Source: Macrotis lagotis (Eukaryota > Chordata > Mammalia > Peramelemorphia > Peramelidae). Taken from it: a stretch of 64,000 nt of DNA. The translations under genes were made by a program, and so were the position numbers. Positions 33,325 through 44,962 of this stretch are shown in pieces. Every line of letters starts with the position of its first letter. Position 1 is the stretch's first letter. The stretch spans positions 145,370,577 to 145,434,576 of the forward strand of contig NC_133663.1 in NCBI RefSeq assembly GCF_037893015.1. Direction: 5' to 3'. The notes below the pieces were generated by a model, which saw only the letters and a program-made list of their open reading frames with translations, had not been told where the DNA came from and ran no database searches.

Positions 33325-35775
33325 AGAAAAGAAAATGTTTTATATCTGACTATCCTCTCCCATAATCTACCCTCTCCTCTGTTCCATACCTCCCCCCTCC
33401 CTTCCCCCAGTCCCTTTCTCCCATCCCCTTTTTTCTTGTTTTTCTTCTAAATTTCTATTAAATAATATTTCTATTAAATAGTATTACATAGTTTCCTTTC
33501 AGAACCATTTCCAATGAGAATGAAGCTCCCTCAATGCCCCTCACCTCCCCCCACTCCATACCATTGCAAAAGCTATTTCATGACTCTTTAACATGAGATA
33601 CCTTAGTCTATTCTACCTCTCTGTACTTTCTCTCACTACATTTCCTTTTCACCCATTGACTCCCACTACATTTCCTTTTCACCCATTGACTCCATTTATA
33701 AAATATATCATACCTTCAGATTTGGCTCTCTCCTGTGTCTCAACTATAAAAGCTCATAAATGCTCTAATAAATGACAGAGTTCATATGAATATTATCAGT
33801 ATAATCTTCCCATGCGGGAATACTCACAGTTTGTCATTGTTAAATCATCCACTCTCTCTATGTTTCACCTGAGTCCTTTACTTGAAGATCAAACTTTCTG
33901 TTCAGCTCTAGCTGTTTCAATTGGAACATTTTTAATTCACCTGTTTCACTGAAATTCCATCTATTTCCCTGGAAGCCAATGCTCAGTTTTGCTGGGTAGT
34001 TGATTCCAGGTTGTATTCCAAGTTCTTTTGTCTCCCAGAATATTATATTTTAGGCCCTACAAGCCCTTAATGTGGATGCTTCTAAGTCTTGGGTAATCCT
34101 TACCACAGGTCAATGATATTTGAATTGTTTTGCTCAGGCTGTTTATAGTATTTTCTCTTTAACTTGAGAATTCTGACCTTGGCTATAATATTCCAGGGGG
34201 TTATTATTTTGGATCTCTTTCAGAAAGGGATAGGTTGATTCTCTCAATTTCTATTTTTCCCTCTGCTTCTAGCATATCAGGACAATTTTCCTGTAGAAAT
34301 TTTTTAAAAATAAAGTGTAGAATCTTTTCTTTGTCATAACTTTTCAGTAGCCCAACAATCTTTAAATTGTCTCTTCTGGATCTGTTTTCCAGATCTGTTG
34401 TTTTTTTCAATGACATAGTTCACATTTTCTTCTACTTTTTCATTTTTTTGATATTGTTTTATTGTCTTGATTGCTCACAAAGTCATCAGCTTCCTTTAGC
34501 TCCATTCTTCATTTGAAGGATTTGTTTTTTTCAGAGAGCTGTCTTATCTCTTTTTCCATCTGGTCAATTGTGCTTTTTAAGATATTTTTCTCCTCATTAA
34601 CTTTTTGAACTGTTTCTTCCATTTGACTTAAATTAGTTTTTAGTATATTATTTTCTTCAGCATTTTTTTGGATCTCCTTCACCAAACTGCTGACTTGATT
34701 TTACTGTTATTCCTGCATGTCTCTCATTTCTCTTCCCAGTTTTTCCTCTACCTCCCTTACTTGATTTTCAAAATCATTTTTGAGCTCTGAAATAGTCTGA
34801 GACCAACTTTTGTATTTCTTGGAATATTTAGATGCAGAAGCTGGGACTTTCTCTTCTCATTTTGTTCTTCATGGGACCAAAGTAATTGCATATGGTCATG
34901 TTTCTTTTTTTTCTACTTACTCAATTTACCAGCTTTCCCCCTGGTTTTGAGGTACTTCCTGAGCTTTTGAGTATTATTGGGACACTCCCCTAGGCATCTC
35001 AATCTGTTCAAGGTCTTATTAGAGGCTCTGATGGCTCTCCTGCCTGTGCTTTGGTTTGTGGTTAACCACAAGCAATCCCCTCTGGCCTGGAGGTGGGTAA
35101 CTGCTCTATGGCAATGGGGGGCCCAGACTGAGACCAGCAAATGCATATGAACAAAGAAAAAGTGTCCTGTCCCAGGACCAGAGGAGAGACATCAACAGGC
35201 TCCCCCCCCACCCCCTTACCTTCTGTGGACTGAGCTCTCTGGAAGCAGTTTGCGGGGCAGCTCCCTCCTGGTCAACTCTCTGGGCCTGCTTCTTGTTCCT
35301 GGGATCTGGGCTGTGCTGAGGGCTGTGGTTATACTGAGGGTCATGGTGCACTGATGATCCCAGTTGCACTGAGGGCCACACTGGTTCCCACTCACTCTGG
35401 CAGAGGTTTCCCTGCTGATCTTCCAAGCTGTGCTTGGCTTTCCCTGCATTGGCAGGGCAGGAAACTACTTCTCCTACAGGGAGCCAGTACTCACAATGAC
35501 CCAGACACTTATGCATCCAGTGGGCTGTTCCAGAAGACTGGAATTCCTTTGATCAGAAGCAATAACCCTTGCTGTGCTGCTGCCCACTCTATCCCCCATG
35601 GATCAGAGATTTCCTAAAATTTTCTAAGTTACCTTGTCTGGCAAATTGCTTCACTAGATCTCTCTGTGGGTTCTGTCTCTCAAAAATTTATTTAGTAATT
35701 ATTTTAAGGTTTTAAGAATATTTTTGAGAGACCTCCTAGGAAAGACTGTTCTCATGCTGATATCTTGGCTCCACC
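33325..35775 (-). mobile_element. L1 5' part: inter-ORF, ORF1, 5'UTR
   Basis: A pyrimidine-rich inter-ORF tract (33340-33720), ORF1 C-terminus (from about 33860), the RRM (34204-34416), the coiled-coil part (34440-34830), and a GC-richer 5'UTR ending in ATCTTGGCTCC at about 35760, the reverse of the L1 start. ORF2 is absent on this side. A tandem duplication of about 30 bp (CCACTACATTTCCTTTTC.., twice) lies at 33632-33692. The overlapping frames at 34913-35617 are 5'UTR shadows. Confidence 0.82.
34204..34416 (-). pseudogene. L1 ORF1 RNA-recognition domain fragment
   Basis: The 70-codon frame has ENRSRRDNLKIVGL, the start of the ORF1p RRM, then ..KEKILHFIFKKFLQENCPDML.. and GKIEIERINLSLSERDPK, matching the ERxHR and PRPI side of the domain. 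The adjoining coiled coil and C-terminal domain are out of frame. Best preserved ORF1 piece in the window. Confidence 0.88.
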
Positions 35776-36829
35776 CCCTTCAGAGTAGGAACTTTCAAGC
35801 AAATTCTTTCACACATTTGCTCAAAATTCTAAAACCTTTAGCCTGGCTATATGTGTGTGCCCTCAGAATTTCATTCTTAGACTTCTCTTATAGCTGTTGG
35901 ACTGACTTCCCTTAATAATGCTTAGTCCATTGGATTCTACATCCTTCTAATTTAGAGATGCATTTTAACATGTATTTAATGTGCTTACAATGTATTTTAG
36001 CAAAATATAATGTATATTTTAAGATTTGCCAGTATTTCTTCTCCTTTATAACAAGCTCTAGGAGGGAATCATCATTTTAAACAAGAAGTGTGTCTAAATT
36101 TCACTAGCATTATTATATACAGACATGTATAAATTGAGGTGATACTTGGATTTAAGCAGTGAGATTATATTAATTTTGGAAGAGTATTTTTGAAGCAAAT
36201 TTTAAATTAACTCCAAAAATTAGGAATTAAACTCTATTGTGAAATAAATAATTAAGTAGATAATTCAGATGGCATTGGAAATACTTTTATAATCTAAAGC
36301 AGAGAAAAGTAAGAAAACTGAAGAATGATTTATTCAAAGATAATATTATGCGGAAAAATAACTCTGAAAGACTTTAGGACTTATAACTTATTAATGCAAT
36401 GAAAAACAATTGTCTAAAGAATTAAAATGAAACAGACCACTCACTCATTTCTTCACAGAAAGAGATGAACTTAAAATGCAAAAAGAAAAATGAGTTTTTG
36501 GATATGGTTAATGTAGGAAGTTGTTTTTCAGATAATGTACACATCTAAGGGATTTGATTTGTTTGGTTGTTTAAAATTTGAACAAGGAGCAGGGGAGTGA
36601 TAACAATAACAAAAATCATTTTATAATTGATTTTTAATTAAAATAATTAACTAAATATATACTTGCAAAGAGGTGGTTTGGCAAAGGATGAATGCTTAAG
36701 AAGATCAACCTACCATGAAACATTGAAAACAGAGCTTAAAAGGCAAAATGTGATCTTCAGATACAAAGTAAAATGGAATAATTTTCTTTTCCTATAGGTA
36801 GATAGATTTTTATGCACACCCACACCCCC

Positions 36830-36831
<2 letters not shown>

Positions 36832-36889
<58 letters not shown>
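36832..36889. repeat. (TA)n microsatellite
   Basis: About 28 TA units, preceded by a C-rich ACACCCACACCCCCC stretch. Confidence 0.97.
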
Positions 36890-36893
<4 letters not shown>

Positions 36894-37481
36894 GCAGGCA
36901 CAAATAGTGAACATATAATTAATCTAAGACAAAGCAGTCTTTAACAAAATATCAGGTTACTACATTTCCACATATTTCAGAAAATGTGAAAAATGTCTTA
37001 CTAATCACCCTTTATCATAAGGTAAAATGTGTGAAACAAATAGTTTTGTTGAAAGTTTTTCTGACTAGGATAGGTTTGCCAAATTTTAACCATTTTGCCT
37101 TCTTGGCAAAAATTTATTTATTTAAATTTATTAAAATGTATATATGAAAGAATATATGACTATATAAAAAGATTATATTTTCAAATCTTTGTCTTGATAT
37201 CTACATCACAGCAAAAAAATTATGTCTATAATTTTAAGAGTTAAATGATATTTTGAATTACTTTATCCAAAAAATTGATATGATGCTTGGAATTACTAAC
37301 ATAAATCATTCTTGCTTTATGTAAATTTGAATCATGCAAATTCAACTTTATATAAAATAATTCTAATACAAATCTGTATTCTGTACACCACCAGTCCTCG
37401 AAAACAAACACCTATGGTACCTCTATTGCTCTTTTTCAGCTTCTTTCCCTCAACTTCTCTCACCTTCACAATAATAGATCA

Positions 37482-37513
37482 ATGAATGAATGAATGAATG
37501 AATGAATGAATGA
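37482..37513. repeat. (AATG)n microsatellite
   Basis: Seven to eight AATG units followed by AAATAAATAAATG. Confidence 0.93.
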
Positions 37514-38749
37514 AGAAATAAATAAATGAAGACTCAAAAATTTCCCACATGAAAACATTAGACTGGGAAAGAATGACAGCATGGATCAGGGTCCTGGTTT
37601 GAAACTTGTAGGAGAAGCTTCTTTCTCTACACACCTGTCCTGTCCTACAGATCTTTCTTCTGTCCATCCGCACTTTGTTACCTGTGACTGTCCCTAGGCT
37701 CCCAGTTATAGGCAATCTTCTTCTGCCTATTCTTTGTCCTATTCTCATGCATCTCCCTCTACACCTTTTTAAGTTTGGATAAAAATGTTTGATAAAATTC
37801 CTCCTTCTTCACAAGTTAGCTGCTTGATGTCAGGGCCATTATAGACTTACACACTAAGATTTGGAAGACTATATGAACATGAATTCATTACCTATTACTA
37901 TAAATTTCCAAATTAAATGTGTTAACCATTTACTAGTTATAATTAAAAATAAGAATGTTGAATAGTATTCTTCTGAAATACCTAAAACTTAAGACAATTT
38001 ATTCTGAGTTATATGCTCTACTTTTTAAGAAGACCACAAGGCTATATATTTTACCTGTTTTAAATAACAGTAGTTGACTCTTCTAAACTCATTAAATCAC
38101 TGTAGTTTAATTACATCATTATAATATTTTGTAACTATACTTGAAACTAACTGTTAGAGATTCTATGAGTAATATAATGCTTCTTTTCAAAAAGAAGAAA
38201 AAAGAATAATACACTTAGATGAGAAAGATAAATCAATTTAAGTGCTGCCATTTTATGAACTTTTCCCCCTACATTTAATTAGAATGATCTGTCATTTGTG
38301 GCAAGTTAAATATGAAATTTGTGAGGAAACAGAGGTTGGATATTTTCTAAATATGTTCTTTTTTTGCTTACATACCTAAGTAATTTATTATTTAGAATGT
38401 CACAGATATTCATTGATACAACAGTGTTTTATTGTTAATATCTCTAACTTCAAATAAGCAAAAGTTAAATGTAATTAATGCTTCAAAAAGCATATCAGTG
38501 ACAATATTACAATAACTAAGCAACTCAAATTTGTGGATATTACCTATTTCAAAACATTAACTTCTACCTTTAGCTATGTGCTTCATGCATTTCATTAAAG
38601 TGTTGTGGTACCAGCTCAAGAGAGTAAAATTTTAAAATAAGATGTGTTTTAGAGTTAGAGATATTAATTTTAAATAAGATGCACTTCATTATTAAATATA
38701 GATAAAAGAATAAAAATATATGTGCTCTGATCTGTATGGAAACAAGGCT

Positions 38750-38752
<3 letters not shown>

Positions 38753-38797
<45 letters not shown>

Positions 38798-38853
38798 CTC
38801 TGTCTCTGTGTCTCTCTCTCTGTCTCTTTTTGTCTATATGTCTGTCTGTCTAT
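38753..38853. repeat. (CT)n microsatellite with degenerate tail
   Basis: About 20 CT units, then imperfect TCTG/TCTC repeats. Confidence 0.95.
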
Positions 38854-39130
38854 CCTAAAGTACAGGCCAAATGATGAATGGGGAAATGTAGGGAATAATT
38901 ATTTTGGAATTCTATTGAGAATGTCTGTATCAAGGCAGAGTAGAAAGACAGATAGATATAAAGAGAATTAACTTTGCTGAGAACCCTCTTCCTAAACCAC
39001 TTTTCAAGCAATATACCAACTCTCTCCACCTGACAAAAATGAGACAGAGATAGAGAAACATACAGAGAGACAGTAACTGAGACATAACATGAGAATGTAA
39101 AGGGGAGGGAAGGATTAAATAAAAAAGGGA

Positions 39131-39323
39131 GGGGAAGGCTAGGTGGCCCAGTAGATCCAGCACTGGACCTGGAGTCAGGAGTACCTGAGTTCAAATCTGG
39201 CCTCAGACACTTAATAATTACCTAGCTGTGTGGCCTTGGGCAATACACTTAACTCCATTTGTCTTGCAAAAACCTAAATCAATAAATAAATAGATAAACA
39301 AACAAATAAAAATAAAAATAAGA
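39131..39323 (+). mobile_element. WSINE1/SINE1-like SINE
   Basis: Family body from GGCTAGGTGGCCCAG to GTCTTGCAAAAACCTAAATC, with a long AAATAAATAG-type tail. A 14-bp perfect duplication, AAATAAAAAAGGGA, at 39117-39130 and 39324-39337. Confidence 0.93.
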
Positions 39324-39419
39324 AAATAAAAAAGGGAAAAAGCAGGGAAATGGACACAATGGGTGATGAAAAAGGAAATATTGGTTGAGGTGATGAAGTT
39401 CAGCCTCACTTTTCTTCAT

Positions 39420-39562
39420 ATGGACTCTTCTGTGTGATCTTATACAACACACTTAAACTGTTGGCTTGAGTTTCGTTATCTGTAAAATGGTAATCATAAA
39501 GTCTGAATGAAGATTGAGATAAGTATAAGAGCATTTAACAATAAGTTCAATATAAATTGCAC
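39420..39562 (+). mobile_element. MIR fragment
   Basis: CTGTGTGATCTTATACAACACACTTAAAC..GTTATCTGTAAAATGGTAATC..GAGATAAGTATAAGAGCATTTAACA follows the MIR core and 3' order. Confidence 0.7.
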
Positions 39563-40261
39563 ATATGATCATCATCAACATCATTGAGATCATTTTCTGA
39601 GAAAATTCAATGCCCTGCAGCTTGGGAAATTTGCTCCTACCTTCTCTTCAGACAGTTCACCTCAAGTTCAAATATGTGATCACTTAACAAACCAAATTGA
39701 GTTCTATTTCCCTACATGTTGGGGTTGAATGGCCTCTAAGTTATTATGATTTTCTCAATAATTGACAATTACTTGTTTTTTTAATTGTCCAAATATAAAA
39801 TTTACTAAAATAGTATTTGATTTACAAATATTTGATTTACAGGTTAATTTTTGAAATGAATGCTCCTATTGCCAAAAAAAAAAAATCTAGGTCCACCTAT
39901 ATTTACTGACAAGTTTATATTATAAATAAACTCACAGCTATTTTGTACAGAGTTGAGTCCCGTCAGAGACATCAGCAACTCTGATGCTTTGAAAAGTTGT
40001 CATTAATTAGAAAGAGAAAGGAAGGTGAAAGTGGGGAGATATTAACATAAAACTTGGTTTTTCCACATTATTATTATTCAGCCAGGAAATTGTTTCAGTC
40101 CATGTCAAGACAGATATCTAAAAAGAAGTACTGCCATGAAAAAGTTACTCTCTCAACTATGAAACAGTTGTTTGCAATGTGTCCTTCAAACAGTTGCCCC
40201 TTTCATAGTATTCCCCCACCATAGGGTTACCTGACTCTATTTGGGAGGATTCTATTCTGTA

Positions 40262-40405
40262 AACATTTTGTGCATCTATATATAATTTATATGTTGCTAC
40301 TTGAATTAGAATGTGAACTCCTTGAGGGCAGAAAGCATGTTTTTGCCTTTCTTATTTCTAGAAGTTAGCAGAACCTCTGTGATAAATACTTGCTAAATGA
40401 TTGAT
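40262..40405 (+). mobile_element. L2 3' tail
   Basis: TTAGAATGTGAACTCCTTGAGGGCAGAAAGCATG..AGCAGAACCTCTGTGATAAATACTTGCTAAATGATTGA is the L2 3' signature. Confidence 0.75.
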
Positions 40406-40423
40406 TTTGAACCATGATCCCAA

Positions 40424-40618
40424 TCTTAGTTTCATGCCTGGATTTTTCATGCCCCAATGTTCTTTTTGGCTTCATAGAATTCTGATTACTCCTTTGGATT
40501 GTGGCTAAGACTATGATCTTTTCCATTAAAAAAAAAGTTCTCCCCTCTTTGGGATCCTCAATCACCATCATGGGCTGCTCCATCTTTTTATTGGGCAAAG
40601 ACTGGATAGTGATGTGAT
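40424..40618. other. Unidentified segment with an open minus-strand frame
   Basis: A minus-strand frame of 122 codons (40365-40733) crosses this stretch. Its ends are L1 and L2 sequence, so the frame as a whole is accidental, but the middle (..PNKKMEQPMMVIEDPKEG..) does not look like either. It may be a small piece of another repeat or of a retrocopy. I recognise no protein. Confidence 0.3.
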
Positions 40619-40635
40619 TTCTTTTCTTTTCTTTT

Positions 40636-41198
40636 TTAAAAAAATTAAAAATTTTATTCATTATGAGTTTTACAATTTTTCCCCTAATTTTACTTCCGTC
40701 CCCCCCCACTTCCCACAGAAGGCAATTTGTCAATCTTTACATTGTTTCCATGGTATACACGTGATGCAAATTGAGAGTGATGAGAGAGAAATCATATCCT
40801 TAAGGAAGAAACATAAAGTATAAGAGCTAGCAAGATCAGACAATAAGATAGCAGTTTTTTTTCTTTCTGAAATTAAAGTTAATAGTCCTTGGTATTTGTT
40901 CAAACTCTATAGTTGTTTCTCTGGATACAGATGGTATTCTCCATTGCAGACAAACCCAAATTGTCCCTGATTGTTGCATTGATGGAATGAGCGAGTCCAT
41001 AAAGGTTGATCATCTCCCCCATGTTGCTGTTAGAGTGTACAGTGTTTTTCCTGGTTCTGCTCATCTCACCCAGCAACAGTTCATGCAAATCCCACCAGGT
41101 TTCCCTGAATTCCCATCCCTCCTGGTTTCTAATAGAACAATAGAGTTCCATGGCATACTTATACCAGTTTACTAAGCCATTACCCAATTGAAAGGCAT
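40636..41198 (-). mobile_element. 5'-truncated L1 3' end
   Basis: Reverse of the L1 3' end: tail ..TTTTTAAAAAAATTAAAAATTTTATT, TCCGTCCCCCCCCAC, GGTATACACGTGATGC.., GTGTACAGTGTTTTTCCTGGTTCTGCTC, ending at the TAAGCCATTACCCAATTG block. The frame at 40900-41187 covers the ORF2 end. Fairly well preserved. Confidence 0.88.
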
Positions 41199-41204
41199 TT
41201 ATTT

Positions 41205-41850
41205 GATGTCTAAATCTTTATATCTGAGCTTTATCCTGAGCCCAAAGTGCACTCCTTTCCCCTGCTAAGCCACAGATAGGGCCGCTGGCACATTGTGCTG
41301 GTAAAATTTTACTCTCTGAGAACTCTCCAGTGCAAACACTGGACTTTCAATTCTTTCCCCTGGCCAGGGACTGAGACCAAGAAGTGTCCTCAACCATCAG
41401 CTTCTTCCCATCATAGCTTCTGCACTCACAAAACATGTGTTAGTTCCTTCTCGCCAGGACCTGTGTTTGAACAACAGGGCTGGTCTTGAAGTCCTTCAGG
41501 AGAAATTCTCTGTCTTCCCCAGCACAGAAGCCTAACTCTCCATCCTGTTCTCAGATGTAGATTTTTGTGGCTGAGGTCCAGTTTACCTTCCAACCCAGTT
41601 ACTGTCAGGACTCATGGCTTGTTTTTTAAGTGGAGCTAGTCTGGAGGTGTTAACACATCACTAGGACTGAACCTCTGTCTGGGGATCTTTCTGAAGCTCT
41701 CTACATGTCCCAGGAGGACTGCTGTTCTACACCAGTTCTTGTTTCTTTTTGCAACTCTGTGCTCATTCTGATGCTCTTTTTTGGTCTTGTTTATTGAGGA
41801 AATCTTAAGAGCTTGTGATTTTCTTGCCTATTCTTCCATCTTCTCAGAAT
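41205..41850 (-). mobile_element. L1 5'UTR fragment, separate subfamily
   Basis: GC-richer text ending in TTCTTCCATCTTCTC, the reverse of an L1 start with AGAAGATGG. It is unlike the 5'UTRs at 1440 or 11420 in detail, so it probably comes from another L1 lineage. Open frames here are shadows. Confidence 0.6.
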
Positions 41851-42161
41851 TCTCTCTGTGAATGATTTTAAAAGAAGAGATTTTATTTAAATCTAAAAAT
41901 AAATGGGAACCATTGAATTTCCTTGAGAAGACTTGTGATTTCTCTCTAACTGTCCAACACTTTCATGCATGATGTATTTGAGAGAGGAGAAACAGTGTTC
42001 AGAGAATCATATGAAGTGAAGAGTAGAGGATTACTGTGGGGAAGTGCTATCCTTTATAGTAATCAAGAAATAATGCCATTAAAAGGCACATTCCAAATGA
42101 CCTATGTGGAATATCATATAAGATCTGATCTGCAGTCAATTAAATGGAGTTAGCTAGGAAG

Positions 42162-42330
42162 GAAGGAGAGAGACATTCATGAAGTACCTACTATGTGCTA
42201 GGATCTTAAAAACTTAACAAATTTTATCACATTTGATAATGACAACAACCCTGAAAGTTTGGCTATCATTGTTCCAATTACAAAGTAGGTTAGGAAAGAT
42301 TGCATCCACTTAGTCATAAATCAAAATAAC
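42162..42330 (-). mobile_element. MIR fragment
   Basis: ATTCATGAAGTACCTACTATGTGCTAGG..ATCACATTTGATAATGACAACAACCCTGAAAG..CCAATTACAAAGTAGGTTAGGAAAG is a reversed MIR. Confidence 0.68.
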
Positions 42331-42479
42331 TTAATGTTATTCTTGATAGTTCAAAATTTTCATGGAGCTGAAAGTTTTTGTTCACATTATGATATATAAC
42401 TCTCTTTCAGTATCTGCAGGCAATGTGTACATACTTTTCGAAAAACTGAAAAAAAGAAGGAATATCTATTTGCATAATA

Positions 42480-42650
42480 CTTTTCATAAAATGTTTCCTT
42501 TGATCTTCATAACAACTTTAAAAATGAGATTGGTAATGTATTTATTATTATTCCCATTGGACAGTACAGCAAACAAAGACATGGAGAATAAATGATTTGC
42601 CCTATATTGTATAGCTAACAGGTGAAATTTAGATTTCTTAGCTAGCTTCT
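42480..42650 (-). mobile_element. MIR fragment
   Basis: CCTTTGATCTTCATAACAACTTT..TATTATTCCCATTGGACAGTACAGCAAAC..GATTTGCCCTATATTGTATAGCTAACAGG is a reversed MIR. With the copy at 42162 it makes two in a row, probably separate insertions. Confidence 0.65.
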
Positions 42651-43157
42651 TCCCAATTGTACTACTTCACAGAACAAAGACAATGCTGTGAAGACCTAAT
42701 TGGACTTTTGCTGTTTTAGTTGTCTGACTAATTTAAACCATCTTATCAATGTTTCTCTAATCATGTCTCAGCTTTCTCCTCAGCCATCTTATTCTATATT
42801 GCCCAAGTTATCATCCTTCTATCTAGCTTTTTTATAACATGATCTCATTTTGCTACCTAAGGAAACTTCCAATCCTGGTATTTGAAAGTTACTCATATTA
42901 ATGCTGTAAATGCTTCCTTTGAAAAAGCAGAATTTAATATGTCTTCAAATAATATTGACAACAACAAAAAATAATTAAAAGGGAAAGTACTGCATTATCA
43001 AGAAGGTATGTAATCATTTTTTTAAAAAATACAACAAATACAATTCCTATCACAAATTACAATCTCCCATTCCACAACAGCCATAATTGAGGAGTAAAGG
43101 GGTGGAATATTTGACTGAAAGTGGAAGAAATTGATACCAATAATTCAAACTCTTAAT

Positions 43158-43160
<3 letters not shown>
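42651..43160. other. Unclassified stretch
   Basis: No repeat family or gene is recognised between the MIR and the GA repeat. Confidence 0.45.

Positions 43161-43161
<1 letters not shown>

Positions 43162-43204
<43 letters not shown>
43162..43204. repeat. (GA)n microsatellite
   Basis: About 20 GA units. It lies 60 bp from a TA array, so the region is a microsatellite cluster. Confidence 0.96.
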
Positions 43205-43208
<4 letters not shown>

Positions 43209-43261
43209 ATTTGTGAGGAATGTGGGTTGTTGGGTTTCCACAGAATGTTTAAAAAAATTGT

Positions 43262-43286
43262 ATATACATATATATAAATATACACA

Positions 43287-43338
<52 letters not shown>
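43262..43338. repeat. (TA)n with TACA/TGTA borders
   Basis: Imperfect TATACATA units lead into about 16 TA units, ending in CACACACA. The frames across it are low-complexity. Confidence 0.95.
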
Positions 43339-43344
43339 TTACAA

Positions 43345-43790
43345 TGTCGGTCTGTGGTTACTTGTACCCCCTACATGCAGTTTTGTGAGTGTAAGACAAA
43401 AGAATTGACCCCAGCATGGTCAGATCTGAGATTAAACCAGGCCTGTGTTCTATTTAGTCTTGAGTTAACCTAGAATCCCTGACCTCTGCAAGTGCTCTTA
43501 CTTAATGATATTCACACATATTACTTTACACACCCCTGTGCTCATTAGTATAATGACCAGGGCAAGGAAAACATGTTAGAAAATGATATGGGGGTAGGTG
43601 AATTGATTAGATTGTAATCTTGTCAATTCAGATCAATGATTGGCTTAGAGGGGAGGACAAACTGGATATAAGGCTAAACATTGTCACGGTTCATGAACTT
43701 TTTCCACTAGGGAAAATGGTCCTTTTCTACAGAAAAAATTAATTTATTAATAAAAGCTATTTTAATCACTCTGTATAATTATGAACTATT
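43345..43790 (+). mobile_element. Possible LTR of another family
   Basis: The order GATTGGC (CCAAT-like inverse, about 43638), GGATATAAGGC (TATA-like, about 43664) and TTAATAAAAGC (polyadenylation-like, about 43747) resembles a U3-R-U5 layout. Ends are not defined and no second copy is in the window. Tentative. Confidence 0.3.
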
Positions 43791-44009
43791 TATAACAATT
43801 TAAAATACAAGAGTATGTATGTGTGACCTTTATGTTGATCATTGGCTCTAGAACTCTGGGAATTTTGCCCAACAAGTATTAGGAAGTTACCGGATGAGGA
43901 AAATTTCCAGAGTTCTGTAGCCAGTAATCTATACAAAAGTCATTGTCACAAGTGCTATATATTGAGTCTTCCTAGTTCTATTCACATCTTTCTTTGAACT
44001 TCAAAACCA

Positions 44010-44166
44010 GGCCCTCAAAATTAAATACTTTCACCTCCCTCTCTTTTTCTGCTCCTTTTTGATATGCTATTTTCCCTCATTAGAAGGTAAGCTTTTTGAG
44101 GGCAAGTACTGTCTTTATTTGTATTTATATCTTCAACAGTTAATACAATGACTGGCATATAATCAA
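44010..44166 (+). mobile_element. L2 3' tail
   Basis: CATTAGAAGGTAAGCTTTTTGAGGGCAAGTACTGTCTTTATTTGTATTTATATC..TACAATGACTGGCATATAATCAATATG is an L2 3' end, running straight into the TTCC repeat. Confidence 0.8.
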
Positions 44167-44175
44167 TATGTGCTT

Positions 44176-44298
44176 CTTTCTTTCCTTTTTTCCTTCCTCC
44201 CTTCTTTCCTCCCTTCCTCCTCCCTCCCTCCCTCCCTCCCTTCCTTCCTTCCTTCCTTCCTTCCTTCCTTCCTTCCTTCCTTCCTTACTTCCTTCCTT
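44176..44298. repeat. (TTCC)n tetranucleotide repeat
   Basis: Imperfect TTCC/TCCC units followed by about 16 uninterrupted CTTC/TTCC units at 44240-44298. Confidence 0.96.
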
Positions 44299-44755
44299 TT
44301 GGTCATTCCTCTTCAAGCTCACATAAATATACTTTTTCATGATCTGAATCTTAAACTTTGTGCTATGTGTTTCTAAAATTAGAACAATAGCTAACCTATC
44401 TATGAAATGAGGTCATTGATGATATATCAGATATGACACCAACTAGTGCCATGACTATTTAGATATGTCATTTTCATGTTACATAAGTGATATGAAAAGG
44501 GGAATTACACAAATTTAGTTCATACTTTCTAATAGTTCATGAACTAATGTATTAATTTGCTTTAGTTTTTACTTATTATTTACTGAGAAATAAGTGCATA
44601 TAAAGAAAAATTTTAGTGTTTTCATCACATACAGAATGACAGAATGTATATTCAAACAATGAAAATAAACATAAGTGGAATTTGTTTGGAAAGTGAAAGA
44701 TGCATCCAAGGAGGTTCTAAATCTGGTCTGGTGGTTCAACAAAGTGATTAACTAT
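44299..44755. other. Unclassified stretch
   Basis: AT-rich, with no recognised repeat or gene. Confidence 0.45.
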
Positions 44756-44962
44756 TTTTTATCATTATAAATCTTATAATCTTATAGTTTTCTAAAATTT
44801 GAAGTTCTTTGAATTTAAATCTAATCTTTCATCAAGTTTATGAAATAAGTATAATAGGAATCTATATTAAATGTTCAGTTTACATTTAAAGAAATGGAAA
44901 TTGAATACATTAAGGATATGCTTAAGGTCAAAAAGCTAGTAACTACCAGATGTAAAATTTGG
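44756..44962 (-). mobile_element. MIR remnant
   Basis: GCTTAAGGTCAAAAAGCTAGTAACTACCAGATGTAAAATTTGG corresponds to the reversed MIR block ACTTGCCCAAGGTCACACAGCTAGTAAG... The upstream half is very diverged. Confidence 0.5.

Larger units (their letters stand above)
35776..38750. other. Unclassified, probably unique host DNA
   Basis: About 3 kb with no recognised transposon, gene or RNA beyond the TA and AATG microsatellites. Open frames are short and low in complexity. Such repeat-poor stretches are where conserved regulatory DNA would sit if present, but none can be shown from this sequence alone. Confidence 0.5.

Noticed and set aside
35106..35516. 136-codon minus-strand open frame, the longest in its area
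   Set aside because: It falls in the GC-rich 5'UTR of a minus L1 and overlaps other open frames in different phases. No protein family is recognised.
44140..44376. Open frames on both strands with KEGR or SFLP repeats
   Set aside because: Translation of the TTCC repeat.
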